This document shows, in pieces, positions 35,625 through 43,997 of a DNA stretch of 64,000 bases. Every line of letters begins with the position of its first letter. Position 1 is the stretch's first letter. Position numbers and translations under genes: made by a program. The notes below the pieces were generated by a model, which was given only the letters and a program-made list of their open reading frames with translations, searched no databases and was not told the origin of the DNA. Source of the DNA: Paenibacillus borealis (GTDB lineage: Bacteria > Bacillota > Bacilli > Paenibacillales > Paenibacillaceae); the NCBI RefSeq assembly GCF_000758665.1, contig NZ_CP009285.1:6386001-6450000 (forward strand), written 5' to 3'.

Positions 35625-36266
35625 ATGAAAATTAATGATAATTATTTAAAAGAACAGCTAAAGCATGTTTATTGGTTAAATGGCGGTTGTTGCGCGGGCA
35701 AGACTACAATGACGAAGAAATTTGTTGAGGAATTAGGATTTCAAACGCTAGAGGATAATGTCCTAAACTATAGGCCGTTCACTAAAGCTGCTGAATACCC
35801 TGCACTTCAATATCCGCATCCTGACTTAAACTGGGATGAATGGTTTAATAGACCCCAAAATGAGTATTGTGAATGGCTGCTTCAAATTGTCGAGGAAATG
35901 ATGGAGTTCTTCGTTATCGATTTATTGAAAATGCCTGCTGATATACCGGTCATAATAGATCTGGGAATCATGCCGGAACGGATTCTCCCCTTTGTTCCCA
36001 AGGAAAGAATGATATGTCTCTATACGTCTGATGAAGAAATCGAAAGGCTATTTTTCTTTAGGGAAGACCATAAGATGATTTTGGATGTTATTAACCTAAC
36101 AGCTAATCCAGCAGAAACAATCACAAACGGAAATAAAAATGTCGTAAAGTTTTCCCGTGATATTAGAAATGCCTGTGTTAAAAGCGGTATTAAAACCCTT
36201 GAAAGAACAACTAGTCTGAGTGTTGAAGAACAATTTCGAGTAGTGTGTGAGCATTTCGGATTGTAA
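35625..36266 (+). CDS. P-loop kinase-like protein of unknown function
   Basis: 213 residues. HVYWLNGGCCAGKTTMTKKF (17-36) contains the Walker A motif GGCCAGKTT; a Walker B-like strand PVIIDLGIMPER and a lid-like region with Arg residues follow. Overall shape resembles small-molecule kinases and antibiotic phosphotransferases such as chloramphenicol phosphotransferase and TmrB, but I cannot assign a family. Codon and base use are AT-rich compared with genes on either side, a sign of transfer. Its ribosome site is hidden in a hairpin preceded by a leader peptide, the control used by resistance genes; a drug-modifying or ribosome-protective role is inferred only. Confidence 0.75.
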   Translation: MKINDNYLKEQLKHVYWLNGGCCAGKTTMTKKFVEELGFQTLEDNVLNYRPFTKAAEYPALQYPHPDLNWDEWFNRPQNEYCEWLLQIVEEMMEFFVIDLLKMPADIPVIIDLGIMPERILPFVPKERMICLYTSDEEIERLFFFREDHKMILDVINLTANPAETITNGNKNVVKFSRDIRNACVKSGIKTLERTTSLSVEEQFRVVCEHFGL

Positions 36267-36331
36267 TTCAGAAAAACCGCCCAATCCGTAGCCTCAAACA
36301 ACGCCCTCATCGACTCCGGACAGTCAACTGT

Positions 36332-36366
36332 AAAAGGCGCCCTTCCCGCAGGAAGAGCGCCTTTTA
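36332..36366. terminator. Bidirectional terminator at 36.3 kb
   Basis: AAAAGGCGC(C)CTTCC / GGAAG(A)GCGCCTTTT stem with a 4-nt loop between the convergent kinase and beta-helix genes. Confidence 0.88.
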
Positions 36367-36370
36367 ACAT

Positions 36371-39300
36371 TTACGGCAGGACCGAGAAGGTAATATCGTC
36401 GAACAGCATATAGGCGAAGCCGCTGGTATAGAAGCCGACCTTGCCGGACGGACGGTGTCCCGGATCGCTGCCGGAGAGCCTTGGCGAGCCGTCCACAGAT
36501 ACGGCGATATCTCCGTCCCGGGCCGTCACCTTCACGTCATACTCCGTATCCGGCAGCAGGTCATGTCCAGGCAGGACCGTCTCGGTCAGCTTCTGCCAGG
36601 CCGTATCGTACAGGATCCAGCCGGAGGTTCCGTCTGCCCGGGTACGGTAGCCGATCCGGGTGGAGCCGGCGCTGTCCTGGCGGTCGAAGATGTAGAGGAT
36701 GCCGTTATCCGGCATCACTGGCGGCGTCTTCAGCTTAAACTCCAGTTGATAAGAAGTGAAGCTCCTGTCGAGCAGGCCGGTAGCACCGTTCAGCAGCTTA
36801 TAACGGCGGTTCCCGTCCGGATCAGCGGCGATGCTGCGGTTGGGATCTACCGGCCAGCCATTGCCCCCGTTCTCGAAATCCGTCTCATGCATGATGCTCG
36901 AGACGGTTACTGTAATGTCCGCCTTAATGAGCGGATTTACCGTAGACACAGCCGAGATGAGGGTCTCGCCTTCGTATACGGCGTGGACCACTCCCGTGCT
37001 ATCCACCGTGGCCACCGCCGGGTTGGCCGACTGCCAGGTTACGCCTGTATCCGGCGTATCCGCGGGATCAAAGGCCAGCTGCAACTGCCGCTGTTCTCCT
37101 GCGGCAATACGCACCTTGCTCTCCGCCGGAATGATCCCGGCCAGCGTAGTCGTCGGAGCCTTGAACTGAATGTCATCGAAGTGCATCTGGCTGACATTGC
37201 TGACGTAGAAGCCGACCTTCCCCTCCGCATTATGGCCCGGATCGTTGCCCTTCAGCCGGAAGGCTCCATTCAGATAGACGCTGATATCGCCGCCCTTCAC
37301 AAGCATTTTGACCGCATACTCCGTATTCGGCTGCAGGTCATGCCCGGGCAGCTTCACCTCCTTCAGCACCGTCCAGGCTGAATTGTACAGCAGCCAGGCG
37401 GAGGTGCCGTCGGCCCGCGTCTTGTAGCCGATCCGGCTGGAGCCGCTGCCGGCCTGGCGGTCGAAAATATACAGGGTCACATTATCCCCCATAATCTCCG
37501 GCGTTTTCAGCCTGAAGCTCAACTCATATTCAGAGAAGGTTTTGGGACTGAGCGATGACGCTCCGTTCAGCACCTTGTACCAGCGGTTCGTGCCAATCTT
37601 CTCAATGCTGCGGTTGGCATCCTGGAGCCAGCCGTTCGCGCCCGACTCGAAATCCGTGAAATCCATCACGCCGTCACCGGCCTCCACATTCACCGTAACG
37701 GTAGCAGTCAGCAGCGGATTCTCCGCGGAGGCTACCGTAATAGCCGTGCTGCCGACAGACTGGCCGGTTACAACACCCGCCCCATCCACAGCAGCGATAC
37801 CGGGATCGGCTGAAGTGAAGGTCAGGACGGGATGATCCGCGTTCCAAGGAAGCACCGCCGTGCGCAGCTTCAGCGTTTTCCAGCGGTCCACGGTAACTTC
37901 GCTGTCATAGACGGCTACCCCCTGAACAGGATGGCTATCTGTACCAGCTGTTGTACCTGCCTTGCCAACAACGCCGATGTCGTTAAACGGAATGTCAGGG
38001 AAACCGGGAATGACATCGAAGACATCCGCGTCCGGCAGCAGCGACAGATCACCGCCCGCCAGATCAGTGAATCCGGGGTCCGTTGCCGTCACCCAGTTAT
38101 CCGCATACTGCACAAGCCCGAATTTGTCATACGCCCCATACACATTAGTCGTTACGCTGCGCGGAACCGACGGGTTGTAGACGACATTACCCTGGAACGT
38201 ATTCGTGTCGGGATAATACCGGTTCTCCGTGAAGAAATCCGCCAGCTCAGGATACTTGGTCATATAAGGGGTCCCGGTGAAATTATTGTTCGCCGCGAAC
38301 AGCGCCTGCCACTTCGGCATGTAGTTCAGCGGCACCTGATCATCCGGCTCATCGCCCAGGAACATATCCGCATAATCATAAGGAATTTTGCTGTCGATAA
38401 AAATATTGTTGCGGGTCAGGATATGCGCGCCGCCGTTGTTTTTAATAGCCGAATTGCCCATCTTGTAAAATATATTCTCGTCGATAGTCAATCCCATCGT
38501 GAAGTTGTCGGGATATACGCCCTCCACTCCTGCTTTGCTCTCGCCGATGTTATGGAAGTAGTTGCGTCTGATGACAGTGCCCCGCTCATGGGGCTGTTCG
38601 CCCGCATTCATGTAGATGGCGCCGAGATCCGAGAAGGTGGTGCATACATCATAGATCTCGTTATACTCCACGGTATGGTCATTGCCGAAGATCAGCACGC
38701 CCGGATGGGGCGCATCATGCAGCTCATTATGCGACATGCGGTTGCCGACGCCGGACAGCAGAACCCCGGGGTTATAGGCTTTGTGATAGTAGGCAAAATC
38801 ATGGATATGCGAATTTTCCACCGTATTGTTCCCCGGCGCAAGCGTCGTTTTGTTGCCTCCCGCCAGCGTGACGGCGGTGCCTCCGATATGATGAATATGG
38901 GTGCTGATTATGGCGTGATCCGTTCCCGGTGCCCCTTCAAAGTTGTTGTAATAGAATCGGCTCTGTGTGTTAACCAGTACCCCGCTGTTGGTGAAATTGC
39001 GGATCTCGCTGTTCAGAATACGCATATGGCTGCCGCCCATGAATACAGCTGCCGAATCACGGCCGTTCTCAAGCACTAGCTCCGAGAAGTCGATATAGGA
39101 GGCATTCAGAGCGTTGATCATCGGACTCTTCAGCATCGTCACTTCAATATCCGGATTCTCTGCGGCTGTAAACTCAGCGTTCGGCAGGAAATACAGCTTG
39201 CCCGCCTGACGGTCGATGTAATATTCGCCGGGCATATCGATTTCCTCCAGCAGATTTTGCGCGAAATGGAAATCCGGGTACCAGTTTTTGAAAAGGCCGC

Positions 39301-40150
39301 TCATTTCACCGTAACGGAGCGTGATGCTTCGGGCAGCCGTGTCGATGGAAGCAATCTTGTTGTACGACCACTCCCAGCTGTAGCCAAAGATCCCGTCCAG
39401 CCAGATGTCATCCGCCTGTGTCCAGTACTGGGGACGGTCATACGTATAGGTGAAGGTGCCGCCGCGCGTATGCACCTCCCCGTTCGGGTCCTTCCGCGTC
39501 GGGCCCGGATCGAGAATTTCATCCATCTGGACGGTGCCTTCGTTCGGCCAGCGGGCCAGCGTCATGCCCTGTCCGGCCACATACAGCTCCATCGGCGGCA
39601 CCTCGCTCAGATCATTGGCCAGATAATACCCGTGACGGCTGAGCTGGCCGTAATCGGTAATCCCGAGCGCTGCCAGATCAGCCTCCAGCACTTTGGTTCT
39701 GGCCTCAGTACTAATAATACGGCTGAGCACCGACGTGTCCGTAACCGGAACGAACGCTGACTTGGCCAGCTGCTCCGAACCTGACAACGTCACGGACTCA
39801 CCCGGATAGGCCGTGTAAGTCACCGGCTTGCCGGCTTCGCCTGAATCCTGCTGCCGCAGCTCGAAGCTGGACGTCCGTTCGTACCTCCCTTCGCGCAAAT
39901 ACACAGTGACGCCGCCCTCCGGCAGACCCTCCTCTGCTTTCAGCGTACGGATGGTGTCCCGGGCTTTCTCTAAAGTCAGAAACGGGGCATTCTGCGTCCC
40001 ATTATTGGAATCGCTTCCATTAGTGGCGACATAAATAACCGCCCCTGGAGTCGTGCCCTCCGCTGATACAGTGACCGCAAGCGGCGGGGCAGGATTGACC
40101 GTGAACAACATACTGGCGGCAATGGCGGCAAGCAAACGTTTTTTCACCAA
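36371..40150 (-). CDS. Secreted right-handed beta-helix enzyme with duplicated Ig-like/jelly-roll modules
   Basis: Exported carbohydrate-active protein, ~1259 residues. Signal peptide to about residue 30, then YVATNGSDSNNGT and APFLTLEKARDTIR, the usual opening of beta-helix glycosidases and lyases (GH120/GH141-like; exact family uncertain). Beta-helix coils run to about residue 700 (NGSHMRILNSEIRNF-type and HIHHIGGTAVTL repeats). The C-terminal third is a tandem duplication: Big_2-type Ig-like domain plus a ~155-residue concanavalin-like module (TDFESGANGW ... FDDIQF; TDFENGGNGW ... FDDITF). TTG at 40150 or GTG at 40147 follow GAGGAG. Downstream of the sugar ABC genes, so it likely cuts the polymer whose products they import. 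Confidence 0.86.
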   Translation of the reverse strand: MVKKRLLAAIAASMLFTVNPAPPLAVTVSAEGTTPGAVIYVATNGSDSNNGTQNAPFLTLEKARDTIRTLKAEEGLPEGGVTVYLREGRYERTSSFELRQQDSGEAGKPVTYTAYPGESVTLSGSEQLAKSAFVPVTDTSVLSRIISTEARTKVLEADLAALGITDYGQLSRHGYYLANDLSEVPPMELYVAGQGMTLARWPNEGTVQMDEILDPGPTRKDPNGEVHTRGGTFTYTYDRPQYWTQADDIWLDGIFGYSWEWSYNKIASIDTAARSITLRYGEMSGLFKNWYPDFHFAQNLLEEIDMPGEYYIDRQAGKLYFLPNAEFTAAENPDIEVTMLKSPMINALNASYIDFSELVLENGRDSAAVFMGGSHMRILNSEIRNFTNSGVLVNTQSRFYYNNFEGAPGTDHAIISTHIHHIGGTAVTLAGGNKTTLAPGNNTVENSHIHDFAYYHKAYNPGVLLSGVGNRMSHNELHDAPHPGVLIFGNDHTVEYNEIYDVCTTFSDLGAIYMNAGEQPHERGTVIRRNYFHNIGESKAGVEGVYPDNFTMGLTIDENIFYKMGNSAIKNNGGAHILTRNNIFIDSKIPYDYADMFLGDEPDDQVPLNYMPKWQALFAANNNFTGTPYMTKYPELADFFTENRYYPDTNTFQGNVVYNPSVPRSVTTNVYGAYDKFGLVQYADNWVTATDPGFTDLAGGDLSLLPDADVFDVIPGFPDIPFNDIGVVGKAGTTAGTDSHPVQGVAVYDSEVTVDRWKTLKLRTAVLPWNADHPVLTFTSADPGIAAVDGAGVVTGQSVGSTAITVASAENPLLTATVTVNVEAGDGVMDFTDFESGANGWLQDANRSIEKIGTNRWYKVLNGASSLSPKTFSEYELSFRLKTPEIMGDNVTLYIFDRQAGSGSSRIGYKTRADGTSAWLLYNSAWTVLKEVKLPGHDLQPNTEYAVKMLVKGGDISVYLNGAFRLKGNDPGHNAEGKVGFYVSNVSQMHFDDIQFKAPTTTLAGIIPAESKVRIAAGEQRQLQLAFDPADTPDTGVTWQSANPAVATVDSTGVVHAVYEGETLISAVSTVNPLIKADITVTVSSIMHETDFENGGNGWPVDPNRSIAADPDGNRRYKLLNGATGLLDRSFTSYQLEFKLKTPPVMPDNGILYIFDRQDSAGSTRIGYRTRADGTSGWILYDTAWQKLTETVLPGHDLLPDTEYDVKVTARDGDIAVSVDGSPRLSGSDPGHRPSGKVGFYTSGFAYMLFDDITFSVLP

Positions 40151-40274
40151 GTCTCCTCTTCCTTTCCGGTTGGAATAGTAACGGCTCCGCCTGTGTTATG
40201 CCTTAGCGAAGCCGTCCATGAGCAGCAGGTTCCCGTGATCTCCTCCAGAGGTGCAGGTATATTCTCTATGAAGC

Positions 40275-41828
40275 TTACTTCTTCAGGCCTTTATCCTTAA
40301 GGAATTGCTCGAATTGTTTGGTTACTTCCGCTACGTATTTCTCTTCTCCCGCTTCCTTCAGCTTGCCGTATAGTGCAGGCCAGGTTTCTTCGAAGTCGAG
40401 TGTTCCGGTAACGAGTCCCCGTTTATATTCACCCCAGACCGCATTCAGGTTGGCGATCTCCGTATTCACCGGCTCAGAATTGAATTTGAAGGCCCCTACA
40501 GGATTGACCTCTGAATCGGAATTGATCTTCTTGGTCTCTTCCCAGACATTCTCCGGCTGGCCTTCTTTCAGATAAGAGTTGAATACGCTGCCAAAAACCC
40601 AGTCCATATTCGGCAGATAACGGGAATCAGCCTTTGCCTTGATGTAATCCCCATTGGTTTTGTCATAGTGCTCACCGGCAATACCATTGCAGAGCAGATT
40701 GTACAGCTCCTTATCGGTATTCACCAGATTCAGGAACATCATCGCACGCTCCGGATTAGGAGCCGTACGGCTGATCGACTGGTTGGTCGTGGCCGAATAG
40801 CCGTTGGAGAACCAGTCACTAAGCGGAACCGTGATAACTTCGTTACCGCCGTTTTTGGCCTTCACCTCAGCCTCCACACCCGGCTTCAGGGTAACGTTGA
40901 AATCGACCGCAATTTGGCCTTTGACCAGATAATCATTCATTTTTTCTGTGGCTGCATCTTTGTAAATATAGCCTTCCTTATACCATTTGCTGGCCAATCG
41001 GAAATTGTCCAGCTCTTCTTCAGGATAGCGCTGCAATGTATACGCAGGATCATCTGTTTTGATATAGAAATGGTCATCCAGCCCCGGAACTACCCAGTAT
41101 TTGTCGTCATGGGACTGCGGATTGATGAAGGAAGTGCCGAATAGGCCAAACGGAATGATGTCCGGTTCATTTTGCTTGATTTGAGCAAGGAACGGTTCAA
41201 TATCGGCAATTTTCTTAATGGAAGCGGTATCAAGATTGTACTTGTCAGCGAAACGTTTCTGGATAATAAATCCGTAACGGGAGCCGTTGATCTGCTGGTT
41301 CGGGATACCGTAAATCTCCCCGTCGACCGACAGACCGTCCCACATCACCTGCGGCACATCCGCCTTCAGCTCCGGCGCGTATTCATCCAGCAGGGCATCC
41401 ATCGGCTGGATGGCTCCTTTGCGAACCAGCTCTTCGGGCTTCAGCATGTAGCCGGTCCAGAGAATATCGAACTTCTCTCCCGCCGCAAGCACCGTGTTCA
41501 TCTTCTGCACATAGTCCCCGATGGCAACAGGCATCAGCTTCACTGTGGCATTAATCTTCGCCTTCACAATCTTGTTGACTTCCTCCTGCACCTTCTCCTG
41601 GTCAGCCTGAAGCTGGGACAGCGGATAATACCAGGTCAGTTCGACCGGTTTCAGCTCGCCTGCGTTTCCTGATTCCGGGGCCGCACTTTGCGCGGTTTCC
41701 GCTCCCCCGCTTCCTTCCGCACCTTTCCCGGCATTACTGTTCCCGCCGTTATTATTGCCTCCGCAGCCGGACAGCACCGATGCAACCAGCAATACGGATG
41801 CCAGAACTCCAAACAGCTTCTTTTTCAT
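40275..41828 (-). CDS. Sugar ABC transporter substrate-binding lipoprotein (LplA-like)
   Basis: Extracytoplasmic oligosaccharide-binding lipoprotein of 517 residues. Lipobox LSGC, then a Gly/Asn/Ser-rich tether and the solute-binding domain (ELTWYYPLSQLQAD..., MNTVLAAGEKFDILWTG). Similar proteins pair with LplB/LplC-type permeases in Paenibacillus polysaccharide loci. ATG at 41828 with GGAGGTCAC 7-8 nt upstream. Third gene of the permease operon. No ATPase gene is encoded here; such systems share a common MsmX-type ATPase. Confidence 0.92.
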   Translation of the reverse strand: MKKKLFGVLASVLLVASVLSGCGGNNNGGNSNAGKGAEGSGGAETAQSAAPESGNAGELKPVELTWYYPLSQLQADQEKVQEEVNKIVKAKINATVKLMPVAIGDYVQKMNTVLAAGEKFDILWTGYMLKPEELVRKGAIQPMDALLDEYAPELKADVPQVMWDGLSVDGEIYGIPNQQINGSRYGFIIQKRFADKYNLDTASIKKIADIEPFLAQIKQNEPDIIPFGLFGTSFINPQSHDDKYWVVPGLDDHFYIKTDDPAYTLQRYPEEELDNFRLASKWYKEGYIYKDAATEKMNDYLVKGQIAVDFNVTLKPGVEAEVKAKNGGNEVITVPLSDWFSNGYSATTNQSISRTAPNPERAMMFLNLVNTDKELYNLLCNGIAGEHYDKTNGDYIKAKADSRYLPNMDWVFGSVFNSYLKEGQPENVWEETKKINSDSEVNPVGAFKFNSEPVNTEIANLNAVWGEYKRGLVTGTLDFEETWPALYGKLKEAGEEKYVAEVTKQFEQFLKDKGLKK

Positions 41829-41866
41829 GTAAGTGACCTCCTGTACTTTGTACATGTAATTGTATG

Positions 41867-42751
41867 TTAACCCTTTAGGGAGCCAACCGTAAGCCCTTTG
41901 ACGAAAAACCGCTGAAAAAACGGGAAGATCACCAGCATCGGTCCGCCGGCCAGTACGGCAATCGCCATCCGCGCGGAGCTGTTGGGGAAACTCGATAGAT
42001 CGATGCCCAGCTGTCCGGTAAATTCAGAGTTCGTGGTGAGAAACTCAATGCTGTTGAGCGTCCGTACCAGCAATAGCTGGAGCGGCACTTTGTTCGGATC
42101 ATCGATGTAGAGCATCGCGTTGAACCATTCGTTCCAGTAGGTAAATGAAATCAGAAGACCCAAAGTGGCAAGCGCCGGAGTGGACAGCGGCAGAATGATC
42201 CGGAAGAAAATGCGGAATTCCCGCGCCCCGTCAATTTTGGCCGATTCAATGATCTCCAGCGGAATTTTGGACATGAAGCCTTTCATGACCATGATGTTGA
42301 ACGGCGACAGCAGGATGGGCAGAATCAGCGCCAGCAGGCTGTCCTTCAGATGCAGATATTGCGTTATAAGAATGTAGGAAGGAACGAGTCCCCCGCTGAA
42401 CAGCATGGTGAAAAATACATAGAAGGTCGTCGCCCGGTTATACCGGTAATCCTGCCTTGAGATCACGTATGCGGTCATCGCGGTCAGCAGCAGGCCAACC
42501 AGCGCGCCAATAATGGTCACCGTAAAGGTTACCCCGTAGGCCCGGAGCAGAATGTCAGGAGCGTCCAGCAGATAGCGGTAGGCATCCAGACTGAAGGTTG
42601 TAGGGATAAACTGATACCCGTTTTCGTTCAGCGACTTCTCATCCGTCAGCGATACAGCGATGACCAGCAGAAACGGCAGGACAACCACAAGCGACAGCAC
42701 CGTAAACAGCAGATTAATGAACAGCTTGGAAAATTCGAATTTCTTGCCCAC
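41867..42751 (-). CDS. Sugar ABC transporter permease (LplC/MalG type)
   Basis: 294 residues, six membrane segments, with the cytoplasmic EAA loop IIESAKIDGAREFRIFFRIILPLSTPAL (key part AKIDGAREFRIFFRIILP) that docks the ATPase. GTG start with AAGGAGGTG 8 nt upstream. It lies 15 nt downstream of the LplB-type permease. Confidence 0.93.
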   Translation of the reverse strand: MGKKFEFSKLFINLLFTVLSLVVVLPFLLVIAVSLTDEKSLNENGYQFIPTTFSLDAYRYLLDAPDILLRAYGVTFTVTIIGALVGLLLTAMTAYVISRQDYRYNRATTFYVFFTMLFSGGLVPSYILITQYLHLKDSLLALILPILLSPFNIMVMKGFMSKIPLEIIESAKIDGAREFRIFFRIILPLSTPALATLGLLISFTYWNEWFNAMLYIDDPNKVPLQLLLVRTLNSIEFLTTNSEFTGQLGIDLSSFPNSSARMAIAVLAGGPMLVIFPFFQRFFVKGLTVGSLKG

Positions 42752-42766
42752 GCTAAGGGCACCTCC

Positions 42767-43753
42767 TTACCACAGGGAATTATCAGAATCAATTTTGCGC
42801 ACAATTCCGTTGGCCGTCAGCACCAGCACCAGACCCACAACCGACTGGTAAAAGCCTGTAGCCGCGGACATGCTTACATTGCCGACTTCACGGAGCGCGC
42901 GGTACACATAGGTATCAATGATATCCGTAGAGCCGTAGAGAAAACCTGAGTTGTTCGGGATGAAATAATGCAGGCCAAAGTCGCCGCGGAACATATTACC
43001 GATGGACAGGATCAGCATAATGATGATGATCGGAGCCATCAGGGGGATCGTGATTTTGAACGCCATCTGCCGCTTGGTCGCCCCGTCGATCCGCGCCGCC
43101 TCGTAATATTCGCTGTTAATACCAATAATGCCGGCAAAATATATCAGCGTGTTGAACCCGACCACTTTCCATAGTTGAACCAGAATGAGGATCACCGGCC
43201 ACGGCCCGGCATTCTGGTACCAGCTCACCGGATTCAGCCCGAAGGATTCCAGAGTGCGGTTGATGAAGCCGTCGGAATGGTTCAAGAAGGCGTACGCCAC
43301 GTAACCCACCAGTACCCAGGACAGGAAGTGGGGCAGAAACAAGGCCGTCTGGTAGAACTTGCTCCACTTCGCCTTGATTTCGTTCATCAGAATCGCCAGC
43401 AGCAGCGCCGCTGAGGTACCTACCAGAATGTAGGCGGTATTATAGAGAACCGTATTACGGGTTATCCGCCACGCTGTATCCGTAGTGAATAAATAACGGA
43501 AATTATCCAGTCCCACCCACTTGCTGCCGAAGATGCCGAGATCATAGCGGTAATTTTTAAAAGCGATGATGAGGCCGATCATTGGAATGTAGGCAAAAAT
43601 CAATTTGTACAGCAGTCCCGGCAGCGAGAGCAGGAACAGCTCCCGGTTGTTCCGGAAATGGTGAAGCTCTCTTCCGATCCAGGTTCTTCTGCGCGTTCCC
43701 GGCGGTGCACCTGAACCTGCTCTTTGTTCCGCTAGTGGAACCTTATTCAACAT
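42767..43753 (-). CDS. Sugar ABC transporter permease (LplB/MalF type)
   Basis: 328 residues with six membrane segments and the EAA loop YYEAARIDGATKRQMAFKITIPLMAP (key part AARIDGATKRQMAFKI). ATG at 43753 with GGAAGGGG 9 nt upstream; the frame stays open 71 codons further upstream without a site and with a non-membrane leader, so it is not used. First gene of the three-gene operon, just downstream of the terminator of the AraC/sensor gene. Confidence 0.92.
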   Translation of the reverse strand: MLNKVPLAEQRAGSGAPPGTRRRTWIGRELHHFRNNRELFLLSLPGLLYKLIFAYIPMIGLIIAFKNYRYDLGIFGSKWVGLDNFRYLFTTDTAWRITRNTVLYNTAYILVGTSAALLLAILMNEIKAKWSKFYQTALFLPHFLSWVLVGYVAYAFLNHSDGFINRTLESFGLNPVSWYQNAGPWPVILILVQLWKVVGFNTLIYFAGIIGINSEYYEAARIDGATKRQMAFKITIPLMAPIIIIMLILSIGNMFRGDFGLHYFIPNNSGFLYGSTDIIDTYVYRALREVGNVSMSAATGFYQSVVGLVLVLTANGIVRKIDSDNSLW

Positions 43754-43937
43754 AACCAAAGCCCCTTCCTTTCCTTCCTTAGCTGCAGCTGTTTGCCTGC
43801 GTTCCAGGCTTTGCATGACTAACCATAGCTCAGAATCAGGCCTCGGCGTAACTGTACAATTGCAAGATTGCTGTAAAGAGGGGCTGTATTGTTGCCAGTT
43901 TCCTGTTCCGGCCGGACTGTGGCATTCAAGGCGCAGC

Positions 43938-43976
43938 AAAAAGCCCGCTACATGAACATCGTTCATTAGCGGGCCT
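43938..43976 (-). terminator. Terminator downstream of the AraC/sensor gene
   Basis: AGCCCGCTA(C)ATGAAC / GTTCAT(T)AGCGGGCT hairpin with a short loop, followed by a T run on the minus strand; separates the regulator gene from the transporter operon it probably controls. Confidence 0.8.
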
Positions 43977-43997
43977 GCTTAAGGTGGAACAACCCGT

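Noticed and set aside
37832..39079. A 415-codon plus-strand frame
   Set aside because: Antisense of the beta-helix gene; no ribosome site, unlikely composition, and the minus-strand protein is clearly real.
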